Source of the DNA: Blastocystis hominis
Lineage: Eukaryota; Sar; Bigyra; Opalinata; Blastocystidae
Assembly (NCBI RefSeq): GCF_000151665.1
Contig: NW_013171834.1
Span: forward strand, 64,501 to 128,500
Length of the DNA stretch: 64,000 nucleotides
Direction: 5' to 3'
Positions 32,352 to 42,594 of the stretch are shown piece after piece. A program made the position numbers and the translations under genes. Numbering within the stretch: the stretch's first letter is position 1; every line of letters starts with the position of its first letter. The notes beneath the pieces were generated by a model. It saw only the letters and a program-made list of their open reading frames with translations, was not told the origin of the DNA and did not search any database.

Positions 32352-32670
32352 TAGATCGTTTGTTTTCCATCCTAACAATGATAATTAATGGACTTTTGAC
32401 TTTACAATATACGTCGACAGCGTGATTCTTGGTCACTGCTTAGCCCATCTGCAATATTTCCCACAACAAAATCACATAATCCTTCATAGCATGACGTATT
32501 ATGTCCCCGAATTAGGAATCATTTTCTTAATTGCTATATTATGCACCCTAAAAATATGGTATTTTGTCCAAGAAATTGGGTCTCATTCTCTCATTAATAG
32601 TGTTTCTACGGTTACCACTTGGTATCTTGAAAGAAGAATCATTATTTCTTTATATCTACACATTTGAGTA

Positions 32671-34336
32671 ATGCCTTTCGTTCCTGCATCTGAACTTAAT
32701 TGCGCTGTCCCCACTGCTCTGCAGTACGTTGTGAGAAACACTCGGTACTTGGTTGGATCTGCCCCTGATTTGTAGTGACTGCACCGTCGAAGAACGTAGT
32801 GAGGTTTTGGAGAAGACTGAGTACAACATGTTCTCTTTCCCCTCTCCCCTTATCACTGTCGACTATCTTTCTGACTCTGGTTCTTCCTCGATGACCGATA
32901 TTCAGTGGTGTGCTCTGATGCGTGGAGATGAAGCTTACGGTCGTAATCATGGATATTACTGCCTTCTGGATGCTGCGCGTGATCTGTTCGAGCGTGGTGA
33001 TGAGCAGAGAAGACTTGTGTACAAGGTGCTGACCGACGAGGCCACCAACGAGGAGCTGATCAAGGAGCTCCTGGAGCCTTGCGAGGGAGGCTTTGTGAAC
33101 GGAGGAGTGTTCCAGCTGGAGCGCCCCAACTTCTTCATCTGCCCGCAGGGTCGTTGCGCTGAGAACCTTCTGTACCAGTCGGTGCGCAAGGTGCTGATGG
33201 AGCGCACTGGCGACAAGGTGAAGTACACGATCCCCAGCAACGGATTCTTCGACACCACCGAGGGAAACGCTCGTAACAACCTGTTCCAGCCGGTGAATCT
33301 GTTCTCGAAGAACCTGTACGACCCGTTCCCCGTGGAGAAGATGTGGACGGAGAACCCCTTCAAGGGCAACATGGACCTGGAGGGTCTGGAGGCCGTGATC
33401 CAGGAGAAGGGCGTGGAGACGATTCCCTTCGTGCTGCTGACGATCACCAACAACACGGGAGCCGGTCAGCCCGTGTCGCTGAAGAACATCAAGGAGGTGA
33501 GCGACATCTGCAAGAAGTACAACCTGCCGCTGGTGTTCGATGCCTGCCGATGCGTGGAGAACGCGCGTTTCATTCAGGAGTTCGAGGAGCCGTACAAGAC
33601 CTGGTCGATTCCTCGCATTCTGAAGGAGTGCTTCCAGTACTGCGACTGCTTCACCATGTCCCTGAAGAAGGACGGTCTGGTGAACATCGGCGGTCTGCTC
33701 GCCTTCCGTGATCGCGGCGTGTTCTCGCAGAAGTTCTCGACCGACAAGGTCCAGATCGGAACGCGCATCAAGGAGCAGCAGATTCTTCAGTACGGAAACG
33801 ACTCGTACGGAGGACTCAGCGGCCGTGACGTGATGTGCTGCGCTGTGGGTCTCTTCGAGGTCCAGAAGCACACCTACCTGAAGCGCCGCATCGATCAGGT
33901 GCGCCGCCTGGCCGAGGAGTTCGCCAAGGAAGGCCTGCCCGTGGTGCTGCCCGCTGGAGGCCACGCCGTGTACCTGAACATGGACGAGTTCTTCAAGGGA
34001 ATCCCCTACATGACTCCTCTCGCCTTCCCCGGAGTGGGCTTCTGCATCGAGCTGCTGCGCAACTACGGAATCCGCGCTTGCGAGCTGGGTCCGTTCGCCT
34101 TCGAGTACGATCAGAAGACTCCCGAGGAGCAGAAGGGAGTGCTGAACTTGGTGCGATTCGCCGTGCCTCGCAACCAGCTGAACGATTCGCACATCAACTA
34201 CACTGCCAAGGCCTGCAAGGCCGTGTATGATGCTCGCAAGGAGATTCACCCCGTGGCGGTGGTCCGTGGAGCCGAGCTGCGCCTGCGCCACTTCCAGTCC
34301 GGAATTGCGCCTCTGCCCATTCCCGAGGAGAAGTAA
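32671..34336 (+). CDS. tnaA: Tryptophanase/tyrosine phenol-lyase family enzyme (likely of bacterial origin)
   Basis: PLP enzyme splitting L-tryptophan to indole, pyruvate and ammonia (or tyrosine to phenol in the sister family). Two exons (31-nt intron at 32745-32775) give 544 residues, about 70 more than E. coli TnaA. Family marks: YLSDSGSSSMTDIQW, GDEAYGRN, FICPQGRCAENLL, FDACRCVENARF and the PLP-lysine segment FTMSLKKDGLVNIGGLL. An insertion relative to bacteria lies around CEGGFVNGGVFQLERPN. The third codon position is far more GC rich than in neighbouring genes, as in highly expressed genes here. The native intron excludes bacterial contamination. Tryptophanase versus tyrosine phenol-lyase is not settled by eye. 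A variant motif TGTTTGTG (34395-34402) follows. Confidence 0.92.
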
Positions 34337-34394
34337 AGTAAATCAAGGAAATGAGCAAGAAACATAATAGCTTGTAATTGGTTATTGGTTGACT

Positions 34395-34402
34395 TGTTTG
34401 TG
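34395..34402 (+). terminator. Variant 3'-end motif of tryptophanase
   Basis: TGTTTGTG, one base from the consensus, 58 nt after the TAA. Confidence 0.45.
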
Positions 34403-34452
34403 TGCAACAAATATGAAATAATAATAATACAATCTACAAACTACCGAACTGT

Positions 34453-36307
34453 TCATTGCGATGCATTGACTGCCACTTCCGGAGTTGGAGTTGGAGTTGG
34501 ATCCGATTTCGTATCCGATTCTGATTCCGATTTCGAAGTCTTCGCCTCTCCTTCGTCCAGCGAGAAGAACAACTCCTTCTGCTGGCTCAGATACCATCGA
34601 TAGTACCAATCCGTGAAGAGATCGCCCCACCACAACCGCAGCTGCAAGAACCACTTGTACAGAATCCAGCGGACCATCCCGAAATACGACGTGCGGTTCT
34701 CCGTGTCCACGTACATGCTTCGGATCGCGGCATCCGTCATCCCCATCAGCCGCTCGTTCTCGGAAATGCCCAGCTGGCGGAGCAATCCCCGCATCTACTC
34801 CTCACTCCTCTCCCCCATCCCGACCATAATCTGCACGCGCATCACCGAGAAAAGCTCCAACGGGAGGCTCTTCACGAACTCCTGCATCCGCTGCATCCGC
34901 TCCTCCATTTTCTTCTTATCCGCGTGCTGCATTCGCTCGATCATCTTCATCCGGACCTTCTGGATCTCTTCTTCGGTCAGTTCCTCGCCCAGTTTATTCC
35001 GCATTCGCGTCGTTCGCCCCGTGAAGATCATCGGAAGCAGCTCCGCCTCTCTCTCGACGCCCCACACCTTGCTCGCCTCCACAATCGCCTCCTTATCCTG
35101 GTTGATCATCGCAAACCACAGTTTTCGGAAGTTCTCATTGAACCCTTCGCCAAAATACATGTACATCCCGTGGTCCAGCAGCACCAGCTGCGGCTTCTCC
35201 GTCCCCGGGATGCGTCGCACCATCAGATTTCCGGAGTGCGGATCCATGTGCAGCTTATGAAACCGGAAGATCATGTCGCTGAACGCCTGCACGCAGATCC
35301 GTCCGATCTCCGTCTTGTCGAAGCCTTCGCGCTCCAGCGCCGCCACGTCGCTGATTTTGGTGCCGTGGATGTACTCCATCACCACGATCCGCTTCGTGCA
35401 CAGCTCCAAATACGGCTTCGGCACGTACACCGAGGGCGTTTCCGCGAAGAACGCGCGGCAGTCGCGAAGATTCTCCGCCTCGCTGAGGAAGTTGAACTCG
35501 CGCTCGACCGTCGCGCGGATTTTCGGAACGATCCACTGCGATGAGGAAAGAAAATTAAACGCGTACGGAGTATTGGAAGCGGGGAAACAGGCGCTCGCAG
35601 ATGCGCGTCGCCAGCTCGATGTTTCGGAGATCCGTCTGCGTATTCTTGGCGACGGTGGGGTACTGGATCTTGATGGCGACTTCCTCGCCCGTGACTAAAT
35701 GACCATGATGAACTTGGGCGAGGGAGGCGCAGCCGACGGGATTCTCGTCCACGTCGCGGAAAATGGATTGGGAATTAACTCCGAGGTCCTCTTTCAGAGT
35801 ACGCTCAAACACAGAAAAGGAGGTGGGGGTTAATCGATCCTAGAGATTAGGAGAGTGCACTGCTGCGACTTGGCATTGCTTCAGCACCTCTACATATTCG
35901 GGAGGAACACCCTTATCAAAAGTTGAAATGATTTGACCAAATTTGGCAAAGTACCCTCCTAGATGGCTACAGGTCACAGCCGATCCAAATCCATACTCGC
36001 ACATTCGGAAAAGGTGTTCAGCACTCCGTTGATTCACAATGTGTTCCATTTCTTGTTCTTCGGGTGTGCCATCCTCTAGATTGCGAAAAGACCACCAGTA
36101 ATCGAATATAATCGAACCCACAGTCCTTGCAAAGTAGGTGGTGCGGTGTAAACGGATGCCAAAGTCTTGCACTTTTACACTAGAGATCAAAAACTGCGTA
36201 ATTAGCAAAAACCGATTTTCTTCTTTCACCAATGGCAGCGCAGACGCAGCAGCGCCAAGAGTGAGAACCGAGAGAACTTTGTGACGAGAAATAACAGATC
36301 GGAACAT
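34453..36307 (-). CDS. ADCK1-like (UbiB/ABC1) atypical kinase
   Basis: Protein-kinase-like ATPase of the ABC1/UbiB family, closest to the ADCK1 branch, expected in the mitochondrion-related organelle. Four exons (introns 30, 30 and 31 nt) give 587 residues. A presequence-like start MFRSVISRHKVLSVLTLGAA precedes a family region with LGGYFAKFGQIIST (KxGQ motif), NPVGCASLAQVHHG (A-rich loop), VAIKIQYP, VVMEYIHG, HMDPHSGNLMVR and VLLDHGMY. C-terminal ~110 residues end in an acidic serine/proline tail. A 44-bp palindrome sits just upstream of the ATG. It converges on the tryptophanase gene. Confidence 0.9.
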
Positions 36308-36336
36308 AAAATGACAAGAAGGAGAAATCCGTACAG

Positions 36337-36380
36337 AAAAGAGGAGTGGAAATGGTGCGCACCACTTCCACTCCTCTTTT
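36337..36380. repeat. 44-bp near-perfect palindrome
   Basis: Two 22-bp arms with no spacer and a single mismatch (A opposite G at the 16th base). It lies 30-73 bp upstream of the ADCK-like ATG on the minus strand. It could form a hairpin in a 5' leader or a cruciform in DNA. Confidence 0.95.
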
Positions 36381-36463
36381 TGAATATCTTTTGAAGAATC
36401 CATTCACCCCACGGACCACCCTTCCCCATAAGGCATAGGAAGTCCATTTGCAAACCTATATTC

Positions 36464-36471
36464 AACAAACA
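36464..36471 (-). terminator. 3'-end motif of the FLZ-like gene
   Basis: Exact TGTTTGTT about 80 nt after the encoded TGA of the zinc-finger gene. Confidence 0.7.
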
Positions 36472-36549
36472 AGTTCGAATGAACTTTTAGGGACACACTT
36501 ATTATAGAACAATTTGGAAAATTATAAACATTCCTGAGGGAATAGTAAA

Positions 36550-36955
36550 TCAATTAGCTAAAAGATGTTTTGCTGCCGTAATTGCAGCGGCTCTGCAATT
36601 CTCCGAGCAAAAAGGAGTATCTCCAAACCTGCCAATCATCAAATTTTTGAACCGCTTACATGAATATTTCCTTGTCAAGAGTGATCTTCTTGTTGCAGAG
36701 ACCGCAATGAGGCCATGAGTTGTTTGCTCTATAGAGAATAATAAATCTGTGACCATAGCATACCTGGGAACACACGAAAAAATGAGGTCGCTTCCTGCTC
36801 GCTTTATCCCTAAGGAACGAATTGATCCAAAGGTCCTCGATAGGACACTCGATAGAGCTTCTTTAAACGGTCGTATTTTACCTTTTCAGCTGCGTTTAAC
36901 GCAAAAATATGGCAATTTTTACCACCCCCACCGGCCAATCAGATGCGACCAACAT
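36550..36955 (-). CDS. Small FLZ-type (FCS-like) zinc-finger protein
   Basis: Five exons (introns 33, 34, 35 and 31 nt) give 90 residues, starting MLVASDWPVGVLKSVLSRTF. The C-terminal half reads CGLCNKKITLDKEIFMFGD then TPFCSENCRAAAI, matching the FLZ consensus CxxC...DIYMYRGDxAFCSxECR, with both cysteine pairs and the FCS core kept. In land plants FLZ proteins are SnRK1/AMPK adaptors; I infer only protein binding here. One intron uses a CGAG acceptor. The start lies 18 bp past the 3'-end motif of the FHA-AAA gene. The opposite strand has an open frame across this gene, which I take as a shadow. Confidence 0.7.
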
Positions 36956-36973
36956 CTTTTCGAGCTATTTCAC

Positions 36974-36981
36974 AACAAACA
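36974..36981 (-). terminator. 3'-end motif of the FHA-AAA gene
   Basis: Exact TGTTTGTT 10 nt after the encoded TAA, and 18 bp before the next ATG on the same strand. Confidence 0.75.
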
Positions 36982-36991
36982 AAGCGATCCC

Positions 36992-39900
36992 TTAAATGTA
37001 ATACGACAGGTCGTCTGACTTTCTCGATCCGCTGTCTCCGTACTTTTCGTTCCACTCCCGAATGGCTCGAATCACCGTGTTGCTTTCCTCGAAGCTAAAC
37101 GTGATCTACGCTCGACTCCTCTCCCTGTCCCCACTTCCTTCGACGCCTTCTCGAAGTCCTTCATCTGCAGCGGCCGCACGGTCACCTCCTTCTTCTCCTC
37201 GACCTCCATGGCGTCGCTGTCGTCGTCCTCCAGCGAAAGCAGGCCCATGCTATCCATCTTCGGCTTCTGGTTCACCGCAGGGTCCTTTTCCTCGCTGGCC
37301 ACGATCTCGCGAATCGGCATGTACGCGGCGGTCTGGCAGAGATTATACAAGTCGCTTCCGGAGAATCCCTTGGTCATGGAGTCGCTCGCGATGGCCTTCA
37401 AGTCCACGTCGTCGCTGAGCTTCTCCTTGCGCAGGATTACCTTCAGAATCTTCTCTCTCTGCTCCGCATCCGGCAAATCCACCAGCAATTTCCGCGAGAA
37501 GCGCCGCAGCACCGCGTCGTCCAGGTCGAACGGCCGATTCGTGCAGCCAATCACCACCACGCGGAGGTTCTCGTCGGTCATGAGCCCGTCCCAGCTGGCC
37601 ATGAACTCGTTCTTGACCTTCCGCGTGTACTCCTCGCTGCTGTCGGACGACTGCCGCGAGCTCAGCAGCGAGTCGATCTCGTCGATGAAGATCACGCAGG
37701 GCGACAGCCGCGCCGCCAGCGTGAAGATGGCACGCGTGTTCTGCTCGGAATCGCCCACGTATTTGTTGAAGATCGTGGAGGTGGCGATGCTGAGGAAGTT
37801 GGCGCCGCTCTCGCGCGCCAGCGCCTTCGCCAGCATCGTCTTGCCGGTGCCCGGCGGTCCGAAGAGCAGCAATCCCTTGCAGCTCTTGAGGAGAGACGAC
37901 TGCGCGAAGATCTCGGGGCGACGAAGCGGGAGAATGATCGCTTCCTAGAGGATGAGCAAGAGAAAGAGAGAAAGGAAATACGCGGAGTTTGGCTTTGACG
38001 TTCTCGAGGGATCCCACGTCGTCGAAGCCCACCGTGATGTTGTTCGGGGAGATGAACGAGCCGTTGTGGATCAGTCGGCGCTCGCTCTCGTTCTTGCACC
38101 GGATCTACACGCGTCACCGTCGAATTCGAATCGAACCTCCTGCGAAGTGTCGGGCTGCGCCTCTTTCTGCGTGTTGTACGCGACTTTGAGCGCCAACTCG
38201 ATGCATTTGCGACTCACCACGCCGTACAGCGTGTCGCCCGCGTTCTCACTCACGTACACGGGCTTGCCGGTGCGCGTGATCGTGTCCTTGCTCTTGTTGT
38301 ACACGTCGTAGATATCCTGCTCCTTCAGATAGGTCATTCCCGCGGAGACTTGCAGCGAGTACGCCATGCGGATGATCGGCAGCCAGTATTTGATGCGTTT
38401 CAGATCGAGGTAGCGCACGCTCCGCGTCTCGGGGCAGTACAAGTGATGTGCGCGCAAGAAGAACTCGAGCTCCTTGATGTGCTTGTTGCGCATGGCGAGC
38501 TTCTCGTCCTCCTCCACGCGCTTCTCGTACGAGTATTTGAACTTGGTGTCCTGCGGCACCGGCACGTCGATCACCATAATGTCGCTCGGCACCGTGATTT
38601 TTCCGCCCGGGTAGGGCAGCACGAAGCTCTTCTCCATCACGTTGTCGAAGTACTGCTCGATGTGCGATCGGTTGTCGGTGCGCGGGTGGAACGTGCCGCC
38701 CATGATCACGTTCATGTTCAGCCCGCCGATCATCATCATGTCGTTGTGCACCGGCTGCTGGCGCGCGCGCGACTTCTCCGTGAGGATGACGAAGATCGGG
38801 AAGTGGAACACCTTCTCGTGGATGTTCAGCAGCTGCAGGATGTTCGCGTTGCGACGGCGAATGATCGCAGGCGCGTCCTCGAAGACGATGAACAGCGGAT
38901 TGCTGCGGATTAAAAGGAAAGGGAGCAAGAGGCTACGGAGCGTTCTCGGAAGATCCTGCGTCCGATTTGGCGTCCGATTTGGCGTCCGATTTGGCGTCCG
39001 ATTTGGCGTCCGATTTGGCGTCCGATTTGGCGTCCGATTTGGCGTCCGATTTGGCGTCCGATTTGGCGTCCGATTTGGCGTCCGATTTGGCGTCCGACTT
39101 GTTCGATCGCTTCTCGTATTTCTCGTTTCGCTCGTTGAGAACCTTGGGGTCAGTCCAGCGCCCTGCTTCCTACGTCGTTGACGCACTTCATCAGCAAGAA
39201 TTTCTGGTCGTCCTCGTCGACCCACTTGTGGACTTGGCTTCGCTGACACGCGTGTAGGCTGCGCGCCAGCGACTGGTACTTCCCGCGCTTCTTCCCGTCC
39301 AGCTCCGACCCGCCGAGATGGAGCTTCTCGCCGAGATCGATGGAGTGGCGCGCGAGACGAAGCGAGTGCTGGCGATCCTCGCTCTCGTCCTTGTCCAGAT
39401 ACTTAATAATCAGCTAGGTGTGAGGCAGGGAGCTCGACGCTACGCGCTCCGTCCCGATCACTTTCACCACCACCGCGCGACGCTCCTTCTCCTTGTGCGC
39501 GTTGGGCTCGGGCAGCGACTTCAGCGAGAGCGAACGCGGGTAATGCACGGTCACCGGGCGGTACGCGCGCTTGCTCTTCATGAACAAAAATCCCTCGTTG
39601 GAAGGCGGCGTCACAACCACGATATCGCCCTCAATAATGTCGTCCTCGTCCTTCAAATCGCCCTTCTCCGTGCTGCTCGCGTCGTCCGCCACGCGGTCCG
39701 CGGCGTGGTCGAAGCTCTCGTCCTCCATGGATTCCTCCATGCCCTCCTCTTCGAAGCCGTTCTCGTCCTCCTCCGGATTCAAATAGCGAATGTCGTCGTA
39801 GAGAGAGAACAGCGAGTCGTCGTTCATGATCATATCGAAGGAATTGTCGTAGCGGTCCTTCACCGGCGGCTGCTTCTTCGGAACCAGCTGCGCGGCCGGC

Positions 39901-42392
39901 TTGATGTGGATGGTGCTGGGGAACAGTCCGAAGAGATACTTGCGGTAGCAGAGCGGCGTTCCCTCGATGAGCAGGTTCTTATCGAAGTTGAACAACTAGA
40001 AGGAGTGAACGAAAGCGAAAAGAGGCGAACCATCACGTCGGCTTTGTGGACCTTGGCGAGGGAGAGAACGATGTTGGTCATGTACTGACGGCCGTTCTCG
40101 CAGTCCATGCGAACGAACTGCGGGATGTAGTTGAAGGTAGTGCCTCCGTTTTTGTGCTGCTCGCGATATTTGGGGTTGTCGATGTACGATTTGAAAAGCA
40201 AACTGCAATACTTCTGAAACGACTCCGTGATGTAATAGCCACAATTCGCAAACGTCGTCTACCCATTACTCCCCTCTCTCTCTCTGCACACACCTGGTTC
40301 TTCTCGTACGTGATCATATCGTTCTCCAGCGTTTCTTTGAACAATTTGCGATAATTCGTGTTCTGGTTCTTCGAGTTCTGCGTCAAAATCCTATCTCTTC
40401 ACTCCCCATCGCATCGCCCACGCTCGAATGTCGTCCATATCGATTCCTTCCATCATGTCTCGGCAATACGTATCGATAATAATCTGCCCATCACATCCAT
40501 TCCTCATCCTCACATCATACACATCATGCGCTGCAGGCATCAACTTATTCTTGCTTCGATACAGCACATACGTCTCGTTGTCGTACTGCGCCGTCTCCGG
40601 CTTCCCATCCCCCGCCGCCAGCTTCCTCCGCATCAGCAAATGCTGGTGCGTATTCCGCCGCGAATTCGGCGAGAACACGATCATATTCTTCGCGAACCCG
40701 CCCTTCCCGGGCAGCGCCAACCGCTTCTTCCTCTTCTCGTCCAGCACCGTCTTCAGCTTCATCTTGTCCTTCTTCTCCACCTCCATCAGCGCCCCGTCCC
40801 CATCATCGAACGGGTTCGCTGCACCCGTTCCCGCCGCTCGGCGCGGCCCCAGCTCGTCCGGCGCCGCCCACTCGCTCACCTTCGAGTTCAGCTCCTGCAC
40901 ATGGTCCAAAATCTCCTTCTGGATCTTCGCGATCCCGTTCGTCTCCTTCAGCTCCTTCGTCTCCGGCTCCGACACTTCCGGCGTGATCTCGTCCAGCGGC
41001 TCGGGCACCGCGGGGATCTCCGGCGCGCTGCGCACCGCGGAGAGCGCCGCAGGGAGCAGTCCGGGCCCGATAATGAACGCACTGGAGTCCATGTCGTCGT
41101 CCTCCTCGTCGTCCATCATCGACTCGGTGTTGATCTCGTCCTCCCCGCGGTGAAGCGCGGCCTCGGAGCTCTGGATGGTGTCGAAGTCCATGGGGGACTT
41201 GAGCAGCTGCACCTCGCCGCGCAGCTTGTTGTCCTCGTCGATCATGTTGCGTCGGCAGTAGCGAATGTACGCGTCCGCGCCCACCGGGATCTCGTCGATC
41301 TCGTGCACGTTGTAGAGGTTGTAGAAGGTGTAGCGACTGCCGTCGCTGAAGGTGAGCGTGTCGCCGTTCATGAGCGTGAGCCAGACGTACTCCAGCCGGA
41401 TGGAGTCGTTCACGAGGACTTGCGAGGAGGAGTAGCGCCGCGCGGCGATCTCCGCCTGGTCGAACTCGATGTTCACCGTGATTTTGATGCCGTCGATGCT
41501 CACGCGCTGGTCCGCGATCTAGAGATGACGTGGAGAGGGGACGGGCTACGACGTAGTCCGCGTTGCGCCGCCGCGCGATGCTGAAGATACGCTTGTTGAC
41601 GTAGATGATGTCACGTGATTTGTTGTCCGGAATCAGCACGGCGAAAAGCGTTGGGTACTTGCTAGGGCGTTAAAATGCGGAGTGGGGAGTACTGGTAGTA
41701 CGGGTACACTTCATCTAGGGGTGAGAGCCGACATGAAAACATACCATCATCCAAGACTTCTTCCTCCGTCTTTTTTAGGCCAGAGAGCGAGGACGCGTCC
41801 TCTCCTTTCAGAACGGAGGGAGTGTCGCTCTCTTTGTCGACGCTGCCGACGGTTTTGACCTCAGTTTCGAGTTTTAGTTCGGATTCCTTTTGTTTCCCGC
41901 TCTCGGACAGATTTCCGTCCTCTTCGCTCTTCGTCTGCTTTCCCTACACGTGATCCAAGGCTCGATAACCTACTTTCTTTCCTTTCGCCTTCTTTTCGTT
42001 CCGCTTGGCTATCGTCCGCGCGGCAACACCTTCGGAGTGCTTTACCATTGCTACTTTCTTTTCTTTCTATACAAAGGTTAATTTAGATACAAGTGCGAGC
42101 AGGACGTACCTTTTCGGTTGTTTCGTTAAGAGCGCTCTTTGCCTTCCTAAACATTCACCTCCCTTCATGCAAAACCTACTTATTTGGCTTGATGGGTAAA
42201 TCTTTGTCCTTTCCATGATCAGCCTACACCATTAGTCCAGTCCGCCCCCAAAACATCTTACCACGGGCTTCTTTTCAATAGGCTGCTGCTCTTTATCAGT
42301 TGCCGTTTTACGGTGATTCTTCTTTGGAGCAGTATTATCCTTGCTGTTTTCCTAAAAATTAGTCCCTTTCTCCAGAAAGAAGATACTGTCAT
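36992..42392 (-). CDS. FHA-domain AAA ATPase of plant-like architecture (Msp1/ATAD1-related motor)
   Basis: Eighteen exons (17 introns, 25-43 nt) give 1,613 residues. Parts in order: MTENSKDNTAPKKN start and a lysine-rich tail region; an FHA-like domain (RIFSIARRRNADYV ... NGDTLTFSDGSRYTFYN); an acidic linker; a degenerate first AAA-like module (CGYYITESFQKYCSLLFKSY); EGDIVVVTPP; a KSDA repeat; NPLFIVFEDAPAII; and a motor with GFDDVGSLENVK, LPLRRPEIF, LLLFGPPGTGKTMLAKALA, CVIFIDEIDSLL, TNRPFDLDDAVLRR and a C-terminus GSRKSDDLSYYI. The same order and the GSRKK-SLSYFM-like tail occur in plant FHA-AAA ATPases (from memory). The motor resembles membrane-protein extractors; substrate and location are unknown. 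The exact first exon is inferred. Confidence 0.85.
38959..39100. repeat. 12-bp coding repeat (KSDA)
   Basis: About 12 near-identical units of GCGTCCGATTTG. On the minus strand they encode KSDA repeats inside the FHA-AAA ATPase. Units touch without spacers, so it is not a CRISPR array. Confidence 0.95.
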
Positions 42393-42550
42393 AATCTTTT
42401 TTTATTCTAACGCAGAATTCCTAATAAAATTCACTCTCCACACTGTTGGACACAGTACACCACGATCGTTGCCAACAAAAGTGCAACTTTTGAAACTGTG
42501 CTGATGGAAGAACCTCTCCTTCATTCCGTTTTCCCTCGATTCGAATTTCC

Positions 42551-42558
42551 AACAAACA
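42551..42558 (-). terminator. 3'-end motif of the surface-protein gene
   Basis: Exact TGTTTGTT 36 nt after the encoded TAA. Confidence 0.75.
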
Positions 42559-42594
42559 GGGAAACAACAATAATCACAGCAATAAACAGACCTA

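Noticed and set aside
32422-32667. Plus-strand hydrophobic frame before tryptophanase
   Set aside because: AT-rich, no homology, no splice support; more likely promoter DNA of tryptophanase.
32696-34291. Long minus-strand open frame opposite tryptophanase (531 codons)
   Set aside because: It is the mirror of a GC-rich, codon-biased gene whose plus-strand product is an unmistakable PLP enzyme; it has repetitive Leu/His/Val composition and no family marks.
32671-34336. Bacterial contamination explaining tryptophanase
   Set aside because: The gene has a 31-nt intron of the local type and sits between native genes.
36749-37018. Plus-strand 89-residue frame
   Set aside because: Lies opposite the spliced FLZ-like gene and the end of the FHA-AAA gene, both supported by conserved motifs and 3'-end signals.
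38959-39100. CRISPR-like direct repeats
   Set aside because: Units are 12 bp and adjoin without spacers; they encode KSDA in a gene.
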